DNA of 64,000 nucleotides from Methanolobus sp. WCC4 (lineage in GTDB: Archaea > Halobacteriota > Methanosarcinia > Methanosarcinales > Methanosarcinaceae), in contig NZ_CP150629.1 of the NCBI RefSeq assembly GCF_038022665.1, positions 2,772,480 through 2,836,479 of the forward strand. Reading direction: 5' to 3'. The translations under genes were made by a program, and so were the position numbers. Positions 1 through 9,663 of the stretch are shown here, one piece after another. Each line of letters starts with the position of its first letter. Position 1 is the stretch's first letter. The notes under the pieces were generated by a model. The model made no database searches. It was not told where the DNA came from and worked only from the letters and a program-made list of their open reading frames with translations.

Positions 1-372
1 ATCATTACATACATTTTCTATTACTTCATCCCGCTTCCTGCTGAAAGGTGTGTAATCCCGGTTGAAGAAGACGGCATCTATTTCGTGATTTTTGGCAAGT
101 TCCTTGATTATATCATCAGGCATGCCGGAGAAAAGGAAAAGTTCACCATCCCTTGATCGTAATTGTTCTTTCAGGTCCTCAAGGGATCCCAGCAGGAACT
201 GGAACGCATTGTGATTGAAATGTTCTCGTTCCCTGTCCGCAAGTCTCGGGTCGAAGATAAAACATGGGACCACCTCATCGGACAGTTCCAGTGCCCGGTT
301 CAAGGCTGTATTGTCATCAAGGCGAAGGTCACGCCTGAATATGAACAGGGATGTTCTGTATTCCTTTGTCAT
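1..372 (-). CDS. Deoxyribodipyrimidine photolyase, N-terminal part (runs off the left edge)
   Basis: The reverse strand encodes about 124 residues opening MTKEYRTSLFIFRRDLRLDD, the N-terminal signature of the DNA photolyase/cryptochrome family (antenna-binding Rossmann-like domain: FIFRRDLRLDDN, then VVPCFIFDP). The family repairs UV pyrimidine dimers using FAD and light. The FAD-binding catalytic half lies outside the window, so class and activity cannot be judged. The ATG directly abuts the TGA of the upstream SOUL gene (TGA-ATG), so the two are probably co-transcribed leftward. A SOUL protein beside a photolyase is a plausible light/oxidative-stress pairing, but that is inference. Confidence 0.85.
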   Translation of the reverse strand, partial: MTKEYRTSLFIFRRDLRLDDNTALNRALELSDEVVPCFIFDPRLADREREHFNHNAFQFLLGSLEDLKEQLRSRDGELFLFSGMPDDIIKELAKNHEIDAVFFNRDYTPFSRKRDEVIENVCND

Positions 373-957
373 TCATTCCACCTCGATAGCGACCTCGTTG
401 TGCATAAGGGCAGGCGGCACCCACGGAGGATCATAACGCATCAGGAAATAGTCTCCCTTTGTGGAGACATCACTGGCAGCAAGTCTTTGATCGAGGATAG
501 AACGATACTTCTCAATGACATCATCATTTGCGTAGCCTGAGAATCCGATAACTGCAAGCTTTCTGGCAGGGATCGCATGAACCGAGACCCCGGAGTCATC
601 AGGGATTGGGGCATTGTCCAGACCATAAGCATCAGGAAGTACGAAGGACATATTGACAAAGTCCCCTTCCTCTGAAGAGAGAACAGGAGCTGTCATATCG
701 ATCTTTGCATCCTTATCATTTCCTCCATAAATATAAGATGCAAGTGAAGAGAACGCATCACCGGAGTCTTTTGCAACTGTTGAGATGACTGTCATTTCCC
801 CATACTGCCTGATCTCAACACCATCCCCTATATCATCAAGGACCTCATAAGCAACCCGTTCCGTTGTCATTGATACATACACCCCCGCAAAGAACCATGA
901 GCCTGCTGTTACGGCTGCCACTGTCAATAAAGCGAAGATCACCCCTGCTTTATCCAT
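373..957 (-). CDS. SOUL family heme-binding protein, membrane-anchored
   Basis: A 194-residue protein with an N-terminal hydrophobic segment (about residues 7-28) followed by a SOUL domain: YEVLDDIGDGVEIRQYGE near the start, the KIDMTAPV motif in the middle, and the characteristic FSGYANDD and LMRYDPPWVPP stretches toward the end. SOUL proteins bind heme or related tetrapyrroles; the physiological role in archaea is not settled. The membrane anchor places the domain outside the cell. It is the first gene of a two-gene unit with photolyase (TGA-ATG junction). It diverges from the HAD gene at 1104, with about 150 nt of AT-rich promoter region between them. Confidence 0.85.
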   Translation of the reverse strand: MDKAGVIFALLTVAAVTAGSWFFAGVYVSMTTERVAYEVLDDIGDGVEIRQYGEMTVISTVAKDSGDAFSSLASYIYGGNDKDAKIDMTAPVLSSEEGDFVNMSFVLPDAYGLDNAPIPDDSGVSVHAIPARKLAVIGFSGYANDDVIEKYRSILDQRLAASDVSTKGDYFLMRYDPPWVPPALMHNEVAIEVE

Positions 958-1103
958 AATTATAGATTACTTTGAAAATTAAAAGAGCCTTGTGGTCTGA
1001 GAATATCAGGCTTTTAGACCTTCCATCATACCTATATAGATAGTATAGTCCTATGTTATATTCCCAGATCAATTAGATATATTAACCAGACAAGTTCCTT
1101 AAT

Positions 1104-1754
1104 GTGATAGAAGCTCTGATATTTGATATGGACGGCGTGCTCATCGACTCGATGCATCTGCATTCAAAAGCCTGGAAGACTGCTTTCATGGAAGTCGGGA
1201 TAGATATCGATGAAAGAGATATATTCAGTCTTGAAGGGGAGAATGACCCGGGAATCGTGAAGATGGTACTGGACAGTAGCGGAAGTGATGCTGGCAGGTT
1301 CGATGAACTCATGAATTTGGTCCCGCATAGGAAGCATGAACTCTTTGACAGGGATGCTGTTACCATGTTCAGCGGTATCGATGAATGCCTGAAAGCATTG
1401 AAGGACAGATTCAGACTTGCTGTTGTTTCAGGTTCTGACAGAACTGTGGTCAAGGTGATGATGGACAGGTTCTTCCCCGGAGTTTTCGATGCCATTGTCA
1501 GCGGAGATGACACTGAGAAAGGAAAGCCAGAGCCAGACCCCTATAACAAAGCTGTGGAATTGCTGGGAGTTGAGAAGCAGAACTGCATCGTCGTGGAAAA
1601 TGCAAGACTTGGGGTCATGTCTGCGAAGAATGCAGGGATATTCACAGTTGGAATACCAACCTACCTTGAAAGGAAAGAGCTTGAACATGCAGACATAGTA
1701 CTGCATGACCACGAAGAGCTATTCAGGTTCTCAGGACTATTGCTTCGTACATGA
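1104..1754 (+). CDS. HAD-superfamily hydrolase (beta-phosphoglucomutase/phosphatase-like)
   Basis: A 216-residue HAD enzyme, GTG start. Visible motifs: motif I FDMDGVLIDS at the N terminus (nucleophile and acid/base Asp), motif II VVSGSD, motif III GKPEPDPY with its Lys, and a motif IV region VVENARLGVMSAKNAG. The usual VVEDS reads VVENA, a mild deviation. The helical cap between motifs I and II (about residues 15-85) is of the type-C1 beta-phosphoglucomutase/phosphoglycolate phosphatase kind. The substrate cannot be inferred. The gene converges on and overlaps by 18 nt the glycosyltransferase gene on the other strand. The start is close to a TATA-like stretch near 1075, so the mRNA leader is very short or absent. 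Confidence 0.85.
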   Translation: MIEALIFDMDGVLIDSMHLHSKAWKTAFMEVGIDIDERDIFSLEGENDPGIVKMVLDSSGSDAGRFDELMNLVPHRKHELFDRDAVTMFSGIDECLKALKDRFRLAVVSGSDRTVVKVMMDRFFPGVFDAIVSGDDTEKGKPEPDPYNKAVELLGVEKQNCIVVENARLGVMSAKNAGIFTVGIPTYLERKELEHADIVLHDHEELFRFSGLLLRT

Positions 1755-2882
1755 GAAAGCATATTTCTCAATTCTTTTTCTTATATATGCAGGTCCATCC
1801 AGGACCTGTGCCTGTTCTTTAAGTTCGGATGTCCTTGACCTGAATGACTCATCGTCTATCAATTGACGGATGGAATCAAGCAACTCCCCAGGGGTGGCAG
1901 AGTAAGTGAAGAAAAATCCGTACCCGTTCTTTTCCAGAAGGCGGGCATTGTTCTCCTGTTCATTATGACCCTGATCAGGGAAGGAGATGACAGGCAGACC
2001 GAAGCTTAATGACTCTGTGAGAGTACCGTGGCCTCCGGTACATATCACAAGGTCACTGGACCGATAGTAAGGAAATGGGTCAGGGATGAGTTTCTTTATG
2101 TCCACATTATCAGGTACGTTATCCAGCAGGCCATAGTCAAGGTCAGGGCCTCCTATCAAAGTATAATTGATGTTCAGGTCCATTTCCGCTGCCTTGAGGA
2201 TCATCCTGAATATCTGGAGCCGGTATCCGAATCCCCCTATACTGCAGAGTACATGAGGTCTTTTGACATCGTCCTTCGGGACAACTTCATCGAACCTTTT
2301 CCTGAGGACAGGACCTGTGAACTCCACTTTGTGCTCCACTCCTTTTGGAAATGACAGATTGGAGCCACATATGGTGGATGGTGGTTTGAAGTCCGGGACG
2401 AATATGATATCTATATTATTATAGATCCATGTGTAGAACATCCTCACGGCCGAACCTGCAAGAGCCACAGCTGGTCCTTTGCCTTTGAAGAACTCCTCCA
2501 TGCTGGACTGGTTGACTATCATACCCCGGTTTATGCCCCTCCTTTTAGCTGCGAGAATGCCGAGATAATAACCATCCGATATCACAAAATGCGGGTTTAC
2601 CTTTTTGACAAGGTCTGTGACATTTTTGATATTTCCGATAGAGATGGCGCCTGCTGTTGCCATTATGGAATTCCTGAGGTCCAGTGAACCGTTCTTTCCG
2701 TTGAGTTTCAGTTCCTGCGGGACCTCCATTACACTGAGACCTGACCTTTCGATGAGTTCCTTTGAGTATCCATAGGCTCCGATGGTCACATCATGACCTG
2801 CAGAGATCAGTTCATTTGCAAGGGAGATGCAGCGTCCGGTATGACCCAGACCTTCACCACAGACGAAGATAAGGAACCTCAT
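1737..2882 (-). CDS. MJ1255-type glycosyltransferase (GT-B fold)
   Basis: A 381-residue protein starting MRFLIFVCGEGLGHTGRC, the N-terminal signature of the MJ1255/VC2487 family (TIGR00661-like). These proteins resemble MurG/GT28 UDP-sugar transferases. The C-terminal half carries the donor-binding pattern ICTGGHGTLTESLSFGLPVISFPDQGHNEQENN. No signal peptide or membrane segment is evident, so it should act at the cytoplasmic membrane face on a nucleotide-sugar donor. A clear paralogue lies 1.3 kb away (4223-5353) across a PHP phosphoesterase, suggesting a shared surface-glycan or lipid-glycosylation role (inference). Acceptor and donor are unknown. Confidence 0.8.
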   Translation of the reverse strand: MRFLIFVCGEGLGHTGRCISLANELISAGHDVTIGAYGYSKELIERSGLSVMEVPQELKLNGKNGSLDLRNSIMATAGAISIGNIKNVTDLVKKVNPHFVISDGYYLGILAAKRRGINRGMIVNQSSMEEFFKGKGPAVALAGSAVRMFYTWIYNNIDIIFVPDFKPPSTICGSNLSFPKGVEHKVEFTGPVLRKRFDEVVPKDDVKRPHVLCSIGGFGYRLQIFRMILKAAEMDLNINYTLIGGPDLDYGLLDNVPDNVDIKKLIPDPFPYYRSSDLVICTGGHGTLTESLSFGLPVISFPDQGHNEQENNARLLEKNGYGFFFTYSATPGELLDSIRQLIDDESFRSRTSELKEQAQVLDGPAYIRKRIEKYAFSCTKQ

Positions 2883-3132
2883 GATATCACCATAAGATCA
2901 CATGGACCACATGGATCACATAAATCATAAAAAGAAGCGTCATTCAGGGCTGCAGCAGATAAAGAAGAGAGCATAAGAACAATTGCAGGTATTTTGTATA
3001 TAGAAGTTACTAATATAGAGTACAGTGATATATAGAGATATCAGATACGAATATAGATAATAGTGATAAAGTATTTATTTTAAACTTCCGACCTGCATAT
3101 ATAAAGAAAAAAATCAATGCGGGTGTGAGAAG

Positions 3133-4125
3133 TTGTTCTGTAATAAGATTAATTCGAAGCATAGGATACTTCCTTCAGAAAAGGCAGCAGAACTTATCGG
3201 GAAAGGATGGAATAAAGCAGACCTGCACGTACATACATCCTGCTCTTACGACGTACCCGCCAGCAAGTTCACCAGACCGGCCAACCTTATGCAAAAAGGG
3301 CTCAATGAAGGACTTGATCACATAACTTTTACAGATCATGATACAGTGAAGGCCTATGATATCATGGGATGGGACAGGGAAAGACTCACAACAGGGGTGG
3401 AGATATCCATCACGGACATGGAGAATGTGGGTCACACTATACACATCAATGCATTTGACTTCGACAGGAGACACTATGCAGAGATAGAACCTATAGTTCA
3501 GAAGGAACAGGACATCTACAGTCTGCTGGACTACTTTAGAAGCAATGACATACTTCACATGTATAACCACCCATTCTGGTTCAAACCGGGTGAAAAACCC
3601 AACCTTTTTGCAGTGCCGGAACTTGCGAAACAGTTCCCTGTGATAGAGTATAATATGCAGGACCTGACGCAGAAGAACTTCTTCTCAATGGTGCTGGCAC
3701 AGCGTTACAGGAAAGGGCTGGCTGTGACCACCGACAGCCACACAGGAAGGATCGGGAGGGTCTACACTGTGGCAAAAGGTGACACTTTCAGAGAGTATTT
3801 CAGGAACATCGAGAGGGGCAGGTCCTTCATGATGATAGACGAACCTATCTGGAAGCATATCAGCCATGAACTGAATGCATGGGTGGAGCTTATCTTCAAT
3901 ATGGAGAAACGCATGACAGAAGAGGGTGGCTACTCTACGGGTGTGGAGGTATTCGATAGGGTTGTCAGCCTCTTTGTCGATGAGAACAGGAAGAAACACC
4001 CGCACATCAGCAATGCAACCATGCATCTAGCACAGCATTTCTTCGGCTCCGGGCTGCCTTTCCTGTTATACAGGATATCGAAACAGCCACAGGTTTCCAG
4101 GATCGGTCGTGTCGTGAAAAATTGA
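3133..4125 (+). CDS. PHP-domain phosphoesterase
   Basis: A 330-residue protein beginning at a TTG codon; no in-frame ATG precedes the conserved N terminus. The PHP (polymerase and histidinol phosphatase) metal-binding motifs are visible: DLHVHTSCSYD at about residue 30, ITFTDHDT at about 67, the conserved MYNHPFWF near 155 and TTDSHTGRIG near 200. Such proteins are metal-dependent phosphoesterases acting on small phosphorylated molecules. A TATA box (3096-3106, catatataaag) lies about 27 nt upstream of the start, predicting a very short leader. It sits between two paralogous glycosyltransferases, pointing to a shared glycan or lipid pathway (inference). Substrate unknown. Confidence 0.82.
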   Translation: MFCNKINSKHRILPSEKAAELIGKGWNKADLHVHTSCSYDVPASKFTRPANLMQKGLNEGLDHITFTDHDTVKAYDIMGWDRERLTTGVEISITDMENVGHTIHINAFDFDRRHYAEIEPIVQKEQDIYSLLDYFRSNDILHMYNHPFWFKPGEKPNLFAVPELAKQFPVIEYNMQDLTQKNFFSMVLAQRYRKGLAVTTDSHTGRIGRVYTVAKGDTFREYFRNIERGRSFMMIDEPIWKHISHELNAWVELIFNMEKRMTEEGGYSTGVEVFDRVVSLFVDENRKKHPHISNATMHLAQHFFGSGLPFLLYRISKQPQVSRIGRVVKN

Positions 4126-4222
4126 ATATAGGAACTGGCCGGAACTGAGTGAAAGTATTTTTAAGAGATGCATACATATTTGCACCGTTGGTTCTTAGAG
4201 CCGGATGTTTTTTGGTGTTAAG

Positions 4223-5353
4223 ATGAAAGTTATGATCTTTGTTTGTGGTGAAGGGTTAGGACACACCAGCAGATGCATCTCTATTGGCAGGGAACTTGTG
4301 AATGCAGGCCATGATGTCCATTTTGGTGCTTACGGTTATTCCAGGGAACTTATCGAACGTAAGGGATTCATCACCCATGAAGTACCCTCGGAGATCACAC
4401 TTGTAGGCAAGGCCGGTTCCCTGAATATGAAGAGGTCCATTCTTGCAACATTCAAGAGAGGGCAGTTCCTCAGCCTGATAAAGATCCGCAGGTTGCTCAA
4501 GAGGAACAGACCCGATGTTGTTATATCTGACAGTTATTTCATGGGAATGATAAGCGCCAGAACACGCAACATCCCCTGCCACATGATAGTCAACCAGTCT
4601 AACATGGAGGAGTTCTTCAAGGGCAAGGGCGTGTCCAGCAAGATACTGGCAGAGATCGTGAAGAAGTCATACACCGGCATGTTCAAAGTGCCCGATAAGG
4701 TGATCATCCCGGATTATCCCCTGCCGCATACGGTGTGCAGGAAGAATCTGGAATTTAAGAAAAAGACATGGAAAAAGGTATTCTTCAGTGGTCCGCTCAT
4801 CGGAAAGACATATGATGAGACTACTGCACAGGAACTGGGACGCCCGCATGTACTCTGCACTGTTGGTGGTTTCGGTTACAGGGAACCTATCTTCAGGAAG
4901 GTGATAGAGGCGGCAGGCATGGATAGTTCCATCAATTATACCCTGCTCTCAGGTCCAAGCGTTGATCCCGAAAGTCTCGGGACCCTGCCGGAGAATGTGA
5001 CCATCCTGAAGTTCATCGATGACCAGTTCCCATACATGAAGGCCTCGGATGTGGTTATCGCACCCGGAGGCCACAGTACCATGATGGAAGCCCTGAGCTT
5101 CGGAGTTCCCATGATAAGCATCCCGGACCAGAAACACAGCGAGCAGCAGAACAATGCCCTTGTTATCGAAGAGGACGGCCTCGGGAAGAGACTGGACTAT
5201 TCCGCATCTCCCGAAGATATACTCCGAAATGTCAGGCTGCTGATCGATGATGAGAAATACGGGAACAAGCTTGCTGAGATGCGGGATATGGCCTCGGAGC
5301 TGAACGGACCGAAGGCTGTGAGATTGATGCTGGAAAGCTGCATCAGAACGTAA
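4223..5353 (+). CDS. MJ1255-type glycosyltransferase, paralogue of 1737-2882
   Basis: A 376-residue protein from the ATG at 4223 (MKVMIFVCGEGLGHTSRC), chosen because it aligns exactly with the start of its paralogue; an in-frame ATG at 4205 would add six residues. The N-terminal GEGLGHTSRC, central LCTVGGFGYREPIFRKV and C-terminal APGGHSTMMEALSFGVP and IPDQKHSEQQNN match the sister protein segment by segment. The pair therefore arose by duplication in this family of GT28-like enzymes. It probably transfers a sugar from a nucleotide donor in the cytoplasm. The HSTM triad replaces HGTL of the sister, which may reflect different specificity (inference). Confidence 0.8.
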   Translation: MKVMIFVCGEGLGHTSRCISIGRELVNAGHDVHFGAYGYSRELIERKGFITHEVPSEITLVGKAGSLNMKRSILATFKRGQFLSLIKIRRLLKRNRPDVVISDSYFMGMISARTRNIPCHMIVNQSNMEEFFKGKGVSSKILAEIVKKSYTGMFKVPDKVIIPDYPLPHTVCRKNLEFKKKTWKKVFFSGPLIGKTYDETTAQELGRPHVLCTVGGFGYREPIFRKVIEAAGMDSSINYTLLSGPSVDPESLGTLPENVTILKFIDDQFPYMKASDVVIAPGGHSTMMEALSFGVPMISIPDQKHSEQQNNALVIEEDGLGKRLDYSASPEDILRNVRLLIDDEKYGNKLAEMRDMASELNGPKAVRLMLESCIRT

Positions 5354-5564
5354 ATAATAAAGAAATCACTAAATCTTTTTACTCCTTTGTTTGGTAATTT
5401 ATATAATAATCATATAATATATTTTTTTAAATAGAAATCCATATAAATAGTGAACAATATACATTGTCTGCTTAGTGTAGAAATTAGCAGCTATACTAAC
5501 TGTTCACTTTACTTTTGTGAAAAACATCATACAATGGGCAGATCAATACCAAATGGTGGCCTGA

Positions 5565-7067
5565 ATGATATATGGAGAAATGGAATTTTTAGGGATCATT
5601 GATATTCCACGCATCAATACGATGTTCTATATAGATACCTCACGGTGGGATCAATGGAAAGTAACCCTTTACGATGACAACCTGGAGATCCAGACCTCAT
5701 GTAGTGTGCTATCTATTAATTTTAAAGATATATTGATCGTCGATCGGCCTTTACCGCAGGCTATTGTCAGTAAGATCCAGAACTCCAGCAGGCATGGTTC
5801 TGTGATGGCTATTGACTATAAGAAAAATGCAACCTTTGGTACTGGTGAAGTGGTAAATTCAATGATGCTTGCCGGTAAAAAGTCGGACATTTCCAATCTT
5901 AAATACATGCTGATGAGCCTTTTAGGATTGAAAGCTGACCCGCTGATCGGAGAGATGAAACCACAGGAGATCCATTTGTTGTTCCTTCTGGCTTCCGGAG
6001 TAAATAGTTCGGACATGCTGCTACCTATTTTTGATGGCGATGAAGAACTGATCAGAAGAACTTTTGTGTCTCTTAAAACAAAGAAACTTGTTGACGAATA
6101 TGCAAGTATCACCCCCCAGGGAGCCGAGTTAATAGAACGGATGAAAGAATTACAAGTTGATCCGCTAATTGAGAACCTTGGTCCAAAAGATGCGCGCTTG
6201 CTGTTTCTTTTAGCTTCGGGAGTAAAAAGCAAAGAAATGCTGCTACCTATTTTTGACGGAGACGAAGAGCTGATAAGCAAGATATACACATCCCTCAAAG
6301 CAAAGAAGTTAGTTGATGAATATGCCAATATCACTCCTCATGGAGCCGAAATTATAGCGAAGATGAAAGGTATCGATAAAAAGAAGCTTGGTTCCAGTGC
6401 CCAGAGAGAATTTGAAAAATTGTCTACTACATGGAACTATCTGGATACAATGGCTGCAGGCAGTGAAGACCTGATCAGGATAATATGGAAATGTGGCGAT
6501 TCATCATTGTGTGGAAACCTGGTGGTAACTGAAATTAAAAGGTTTATTAGTAGCAGCAACATCAGACAGATCAAAATTGAAAATCCTGAAAATACGCATT
6601 ATATAGATATCATTGTGAATGCTACAGATGATTCTAAAATGTTAATGAGGTCAAGGGACTACTCAACCCTTATTGCACTTTATGGGATGCTTAACAGAGA
6701 GGAAGATGCCCAGATCCGTATTCTCTTCTGCTTTTATCTTGGTTATACGATGGAACCGGATATACTGAAAATTCTGAATATACCCCGTTCCCACTATGAA
6801 AGACATTTCGCCATACTTGTATCAAGTAGCCTGGTCGACATGGATAGTAAAGAACTGACAAACGCAGGTGTAAAACTTATTTCAAGGAAGATCATTGGCG
6901 ATGTTTCTGTCCTCTTTGAATGGAACTCTTCTGACCTTAAAGATGAGAACTTTAAAAGAATGGAGGACAGTAAAAAGGCATGTGCAAAAAAGAAGGTTCT
7001 TGATATACTGCAAAGTAAATACGATAAAAGAAATAATCCCGAGGCAGAAGCCCGGGTTTCAAGATAG
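5565..7067 (+). CDS. CheF-like archaeal taxis protein (tentative)
   Basis: A 500-residue soluble protein. The first ~125 residues form a beta-rich, PH-like domain (ILIVDRPLPQAIVSKI, then AIDYKKN and LAGKKSDISNLKYML), the layout I associate with archaeal CheF, which couples CheY to the archaellum motor. Two near-duplicate ~65-residue winged-helix-type modules follow (LLFLLASGVNSSDMLLPIFDGDEELI and LLFLLASGVKSKEMLLPIFDGDEELI). A further module appears around residue 380, and a Lys-rich tail ends the protein. The start is supported by a GGTGG ribosome site 9 nt upstream. No other che or archaellum genes adjoin it, though a chemoreceptor lies at 54.9-59.7 kb. It could instead be an unrelated winged-helix regulator. 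Confidence 0.5.
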   Translation: MIYGEMEFLGIIDIPRINTMFYIDTSRWDQWKVTLYDDNLEIQTSCSVLSINFKDILIVDRPLPQAIVSKIQNSSRHGSVMAIDYKKNATFGTGEVVNSMMLAGKKSDISNLKYMLMSLLGLKADPLIGEMKPQEIHLLFLLASGVNSSDMLLPIFDGDEELIRRTFVSLKTKKLVDEYASITPQGAELIERMKELQVDPLIENLGPKDARLLFLLASGVKSKEMLLPIFDGDEELISKIYTSLKAKKLVDEYANITPHGAEIIAKMKGIDKKKLGSSAQREFEKLSTTWNYLDTMAAGSEDLIRIIWKCGDSSLCGNLVVTEIKRFISSSNIRQIKIENPENTHYIDIIVNATDDSKMLMRSRDYSTLIALYGMLNREEDAQIRILFCFYLGYTMEPDILKILNIPRSHYERHFAILVSSSLVDMDSKELTNAGVKLISRKIIGDVSVLFEWNSSDLKDENFKRMEDSKKACAKKKVLDILQSKYDKRNNPEAEARVSR

Positions 7068-7308
7068 ACAGTTCCTACAAATGTCTGTCTGATCTGTCGG
7101 TCAGATCTGTTTTTCAATGTATTACAAGCATCCGATGCTCTTTTTCGACCCCATAACCGCATAATAAAAGAAAAGGAGCCACCGGCATCTACCGGCGGCT
7201 TGTGGTGGTTGGTTGGTATATAGATAAAGAACCTACAGACCGATATCAAATGGCCTGTAATTCCCCATCTTCTTCATCTTCAATTCCCGGATGTTATGCC
7301 AGATAGCC

Positions 7309-8061
7309 TTATCCAATGTAGTAGGTGACCTGCACTGACATCGAGACAGTGGACTCTCCCGGCTGGATAGGTGTGGAGACTCCTGCTTCCTCCATCTCCA
7401 TTGCAGCATCCATTGCATAGTAGACCCTGTTGTTCCCGCCTTCGTTTATGGATGCGGTCTGCACGCCTTTTATCTTAAGACCAAGGCTGTCGGCAAGTAT
7501 CTCGGCCTTTGAGGATGCATCGGCTACTGCTTCATCCATGAGATCCTCACGAAGCTCTTCCTGCTGCTCGTCGGATACGGAGAAGGAGATGCTTCCTATC
7601 TGGTTTGCTCCGGCTGCGGCTGACCTGTCGATCACATCACTGAGGATGTCGAGGTCGGTGGTTGTGACCTCCACGCTGTTGGATGCGGAGTAACCTGTGA
7701 TGGTCCTGCCTTCATCATAGTTGTAGATAGGATACACGGACACATAGGAGGTCTGTATCTCTTTGTCCTCAAGCCCGAGTGCCTTCAGTTCTTCTATGAC
7801 CGCGCTCATGATTGCCGCGTTCTCACTGGCAGCCTCTTCCGAGGTGTCAGCCTGTACCACGGCACCTATGCTTATCTGCGCCGTGTCAGGAGTTACCTTC
7901 TGTTCTGCATACCCGCTCATGCTTATGGTGTCTGCTGTTCCTGTACCTGTTCCCGTTCCGCTCTGCGAGATGCCGTATATCGTCAACGACATCACCACCA
8001 GTACGACCGATAGTGCAATTATAGCGAAATAGGATCTATCGCTTTTGTTATCAGATGACAT
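7309..8061 (-). CDS. SIMPL-domain (DUF541) secreted/membrane-anchored protein
   Basis: About 250 residues, starting at the ATG that follows a GAGGAA ribosome site; an upstream GTG would add two residues. One N-terminal membrane anchor (about residues 10-32) and a Gly-Thr linker precede a SIMPL/DUF541 domain: the opening SMSGYAEQKVTPDTAQISIG is diagnostic, followed by ATDxS-like blocks and NGISFSV-type strands. The family includes BP26/Omp28-type periplasmic oligomeric proteins with no firm biochemical role. It is monocistronic, convergent with the CheF-like gene, with an AT-rich 5' region containing a TATA-like stretch. Confidence 0.82.
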   Translation of the reverse strand: MSSDNKSDRSYFAIIALSVVLVVMSLTIYGISQSGTGTGTGTADTISMSGYAEQKVTPDTAQISIGAVVQADTSEEAASENAAIMSAVIEELKALGLEDKEIQTSYVSVYPIYNYDEGRTITGYSASNSVEVTTTDLDILSDVIDRSAAAGANQIGSISFSVSDEQQEELREDLMDEAVADASSKAEILADSLGLKIKGVQTASINEGGNNRVYYAMDAAMEMEEAGVSTPIQPGESTVSMSVQVTYYIG

Positions 8062-8364
8062 ATTCACTTCCTCTTGTTCTTTGATCTCTAACCGGGGATT
8101 CTGACCGGTTATTGTGTAATATATAGAAGGCGTTGTACATATTAAAGAATTGTCTAAACTGCGAGTTGAGTTGTAGTTATAGATGGAAGGAGAGGGAGGG
8201 AGATGTTAGAAAGAATTAGATAATAAGGTTAGTTAATGAGAAAAAAATTGTTGGTAAACGAATTAACATATAAACTAAAAATATACTCATAAATATCAGA
8301 CCCTGTTGCAAGAGAAACACCAGAATGAAGTTGTGACACAAAATAAACCATAGAATAATTTAAT

Positions 8365-9462
8365 TCAGGCATCAATTGTTTCCTTTATCAGGAAAGTGGT
8401 TCTTTTGCTGTAAGTTAGAACATCAAACTTTAATGCATAATATCCTACATTCATTTCTGTACTGTTTATGTAAAATTCATATTCCCCATTTCCAAGGTAA
8501 ATACCACGCAAAATATTGTTTTCTACTGTATCATATTCTTCTTTGCTACCAAATTTTAGACTTGAAACCGGCACAAAAGATGGTTCGTTCTCTTTATACA
8601 AATACACAGTTAGATTGCCATTTAACCCATTAATTTTAACGTTTATGGGAATAGGAGATTCATCCAATTCGTAAACGGACTTCATATCCAAGTCAATACT
8701 TGATACTGGGATATTAAAATTTAAAAGTATAAACAATGAAAAAAGAAGAATTAGGTTAATCAGCGATATGGTAACTTTTTTATTATTTACATCATCACTG
8801 TTTTCATTGCTATCAATGTAAGCTTTTGAAAGAAATTCAACTAATAACAGAATAGATAAAGATAATAGTGAGGAAATTATTGCGATGGTGATGATTCTAT
8901 CAGGAGTACATGTGATACTACCATACACAACAAATAAAAAAACAGTGGAAAAAATAAATGTTAATAGATGAAATATTTGGTCAAACTCCTCATTCATAGA
9001 GTCAAGTCGAAGTTTGAATTCAATCCTAGCACTAGAAATAATAACTAAAGATATTGTCAAAAGCATAGAAAATATAGAAAAATCATCATCATTTAGTAAA
9101 GAAAGACAATAAACAAACAATACCATAATTAATGCTACATAAATAAAAAAGAAAGATGCATCATATAATGAAGAGCAAAACAAATTCATTTTCCTTTTGA
9201 GAGGAGATCCCATTTGATAAGAAAGTGCATACCCTTGAAGAAGAATAAACACTAGCAATGTGAAAATAATGACATATATACAAAGGTGAAGATAATATAA
9301 AACTAACCAAGTAGAACCTACTTTTTCAACAAAAAATTTAGGAATTACTGTATATAAAATTACAACAAATAGTCCTATTAAACTAATTGCAAAAGATAAT
9401 CTTTCCTTGTATTCGCCTGAACTAGGGGAATTGACATTATTTGAAGAATCTAATTCATCCAT
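8365..9462 (-). CDS. Unknown 7-TM membrane protein with C-terminal extracytoplasmic domain
   Basis: A 365-residue protein, not recognised. About seven hydrophobic helices span residues 24-255 (e.g. ISLIGLFVVILYTVI near the start and ISLINLILLFSLFILL last). A ~100-residue beta-type tail rich in polar residues follows (SIDLDMKSVYELDESPIPIN onward), ending with a pattern that could be an Ig-like domain. The gene is markedly more AT-rich than its left neighbours, hinting at acquisition. It lies just outside the left attachment repeat of the tRNA-Gly provirus, so by the repeat criterion it is not part of that element. Confidence 0.6.
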   Translation of the reverse strand: MDELDSSNNVNSPSSGEYKERLSFAISLIGLFVVILYTVIPKFFVEKVGSTWLVLYYLHLCIYVIIFTLLVFILLQGYALSYQMGSPLKRKMNLFCSSLYDASFFFIYVALIMVLFVYCLSLLNDDDFSIFSMLLTISLVIISSARIEFKLRLDSMNEEFDQIFHLLTFIFSTVFLFVVYGSITCTPDRIITIAIISSLLSLSILLLVEFLSKAYIDSNENSDDVNNKKVTISLINLILLFSLFILLNFNIPVSSIDLDMKSVYELDESPIPINVKINGLNGNLTVYLYKENEPSFVPVSSLKFGSKEEYDTVENNILRGIYLGNGEYEFYINSTEMNVGYYALKFDVLTYSKRTTFLIKETIDA

Positions 9463-9648
9463 TCACTTACATTCCTTATTAACACAAAACAATCCAAATT
9501 ATTTATGATAATCATTAAAGGGTTCATCTAATATTAGTATTATTCTTTTGCATAATAGAGCCTCACACCCCTTTACTTATGGAAAACAGCAGAAAAATCA
9601 TAAGAGTTTTAACTCTTTATCACAAAATTAAGCAAAAGAAAAGTTAAG

Positions 9649-9663
9649 TGCGCCGACCGGGAT
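9649..9663. repeat. Distal attachment site (attL) of provirus 1
   Basis: The 15 nt are identical to the 3' terminus of the tRNA-Gly gene at 21913-21927; sequence diverges immediately on both sides. This is the displaced tRNA 3' end expected from tyrosine-recombinase integration. Confidence 0.8.

Noticed and set aside
163-540. A 125-codon rightward frame at the left edge
   Set aside because: It is antisense to the photolyase and SOUL genes, whose motifs are clear.
7170-7210. Hairpin AGCC-A-CCGG / CCGG-C-GGCT after the CheF-like gene
   Set aside because: It has a mismatch and no T-run; it may be a weak terminator between convergent genes but is not convincing.
8365-9462. The 7-TM gene as part of provirus 1
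   Set aside because: It lies left of the 15-bp attachment repeat; AT-richness alone does not place it in the element.
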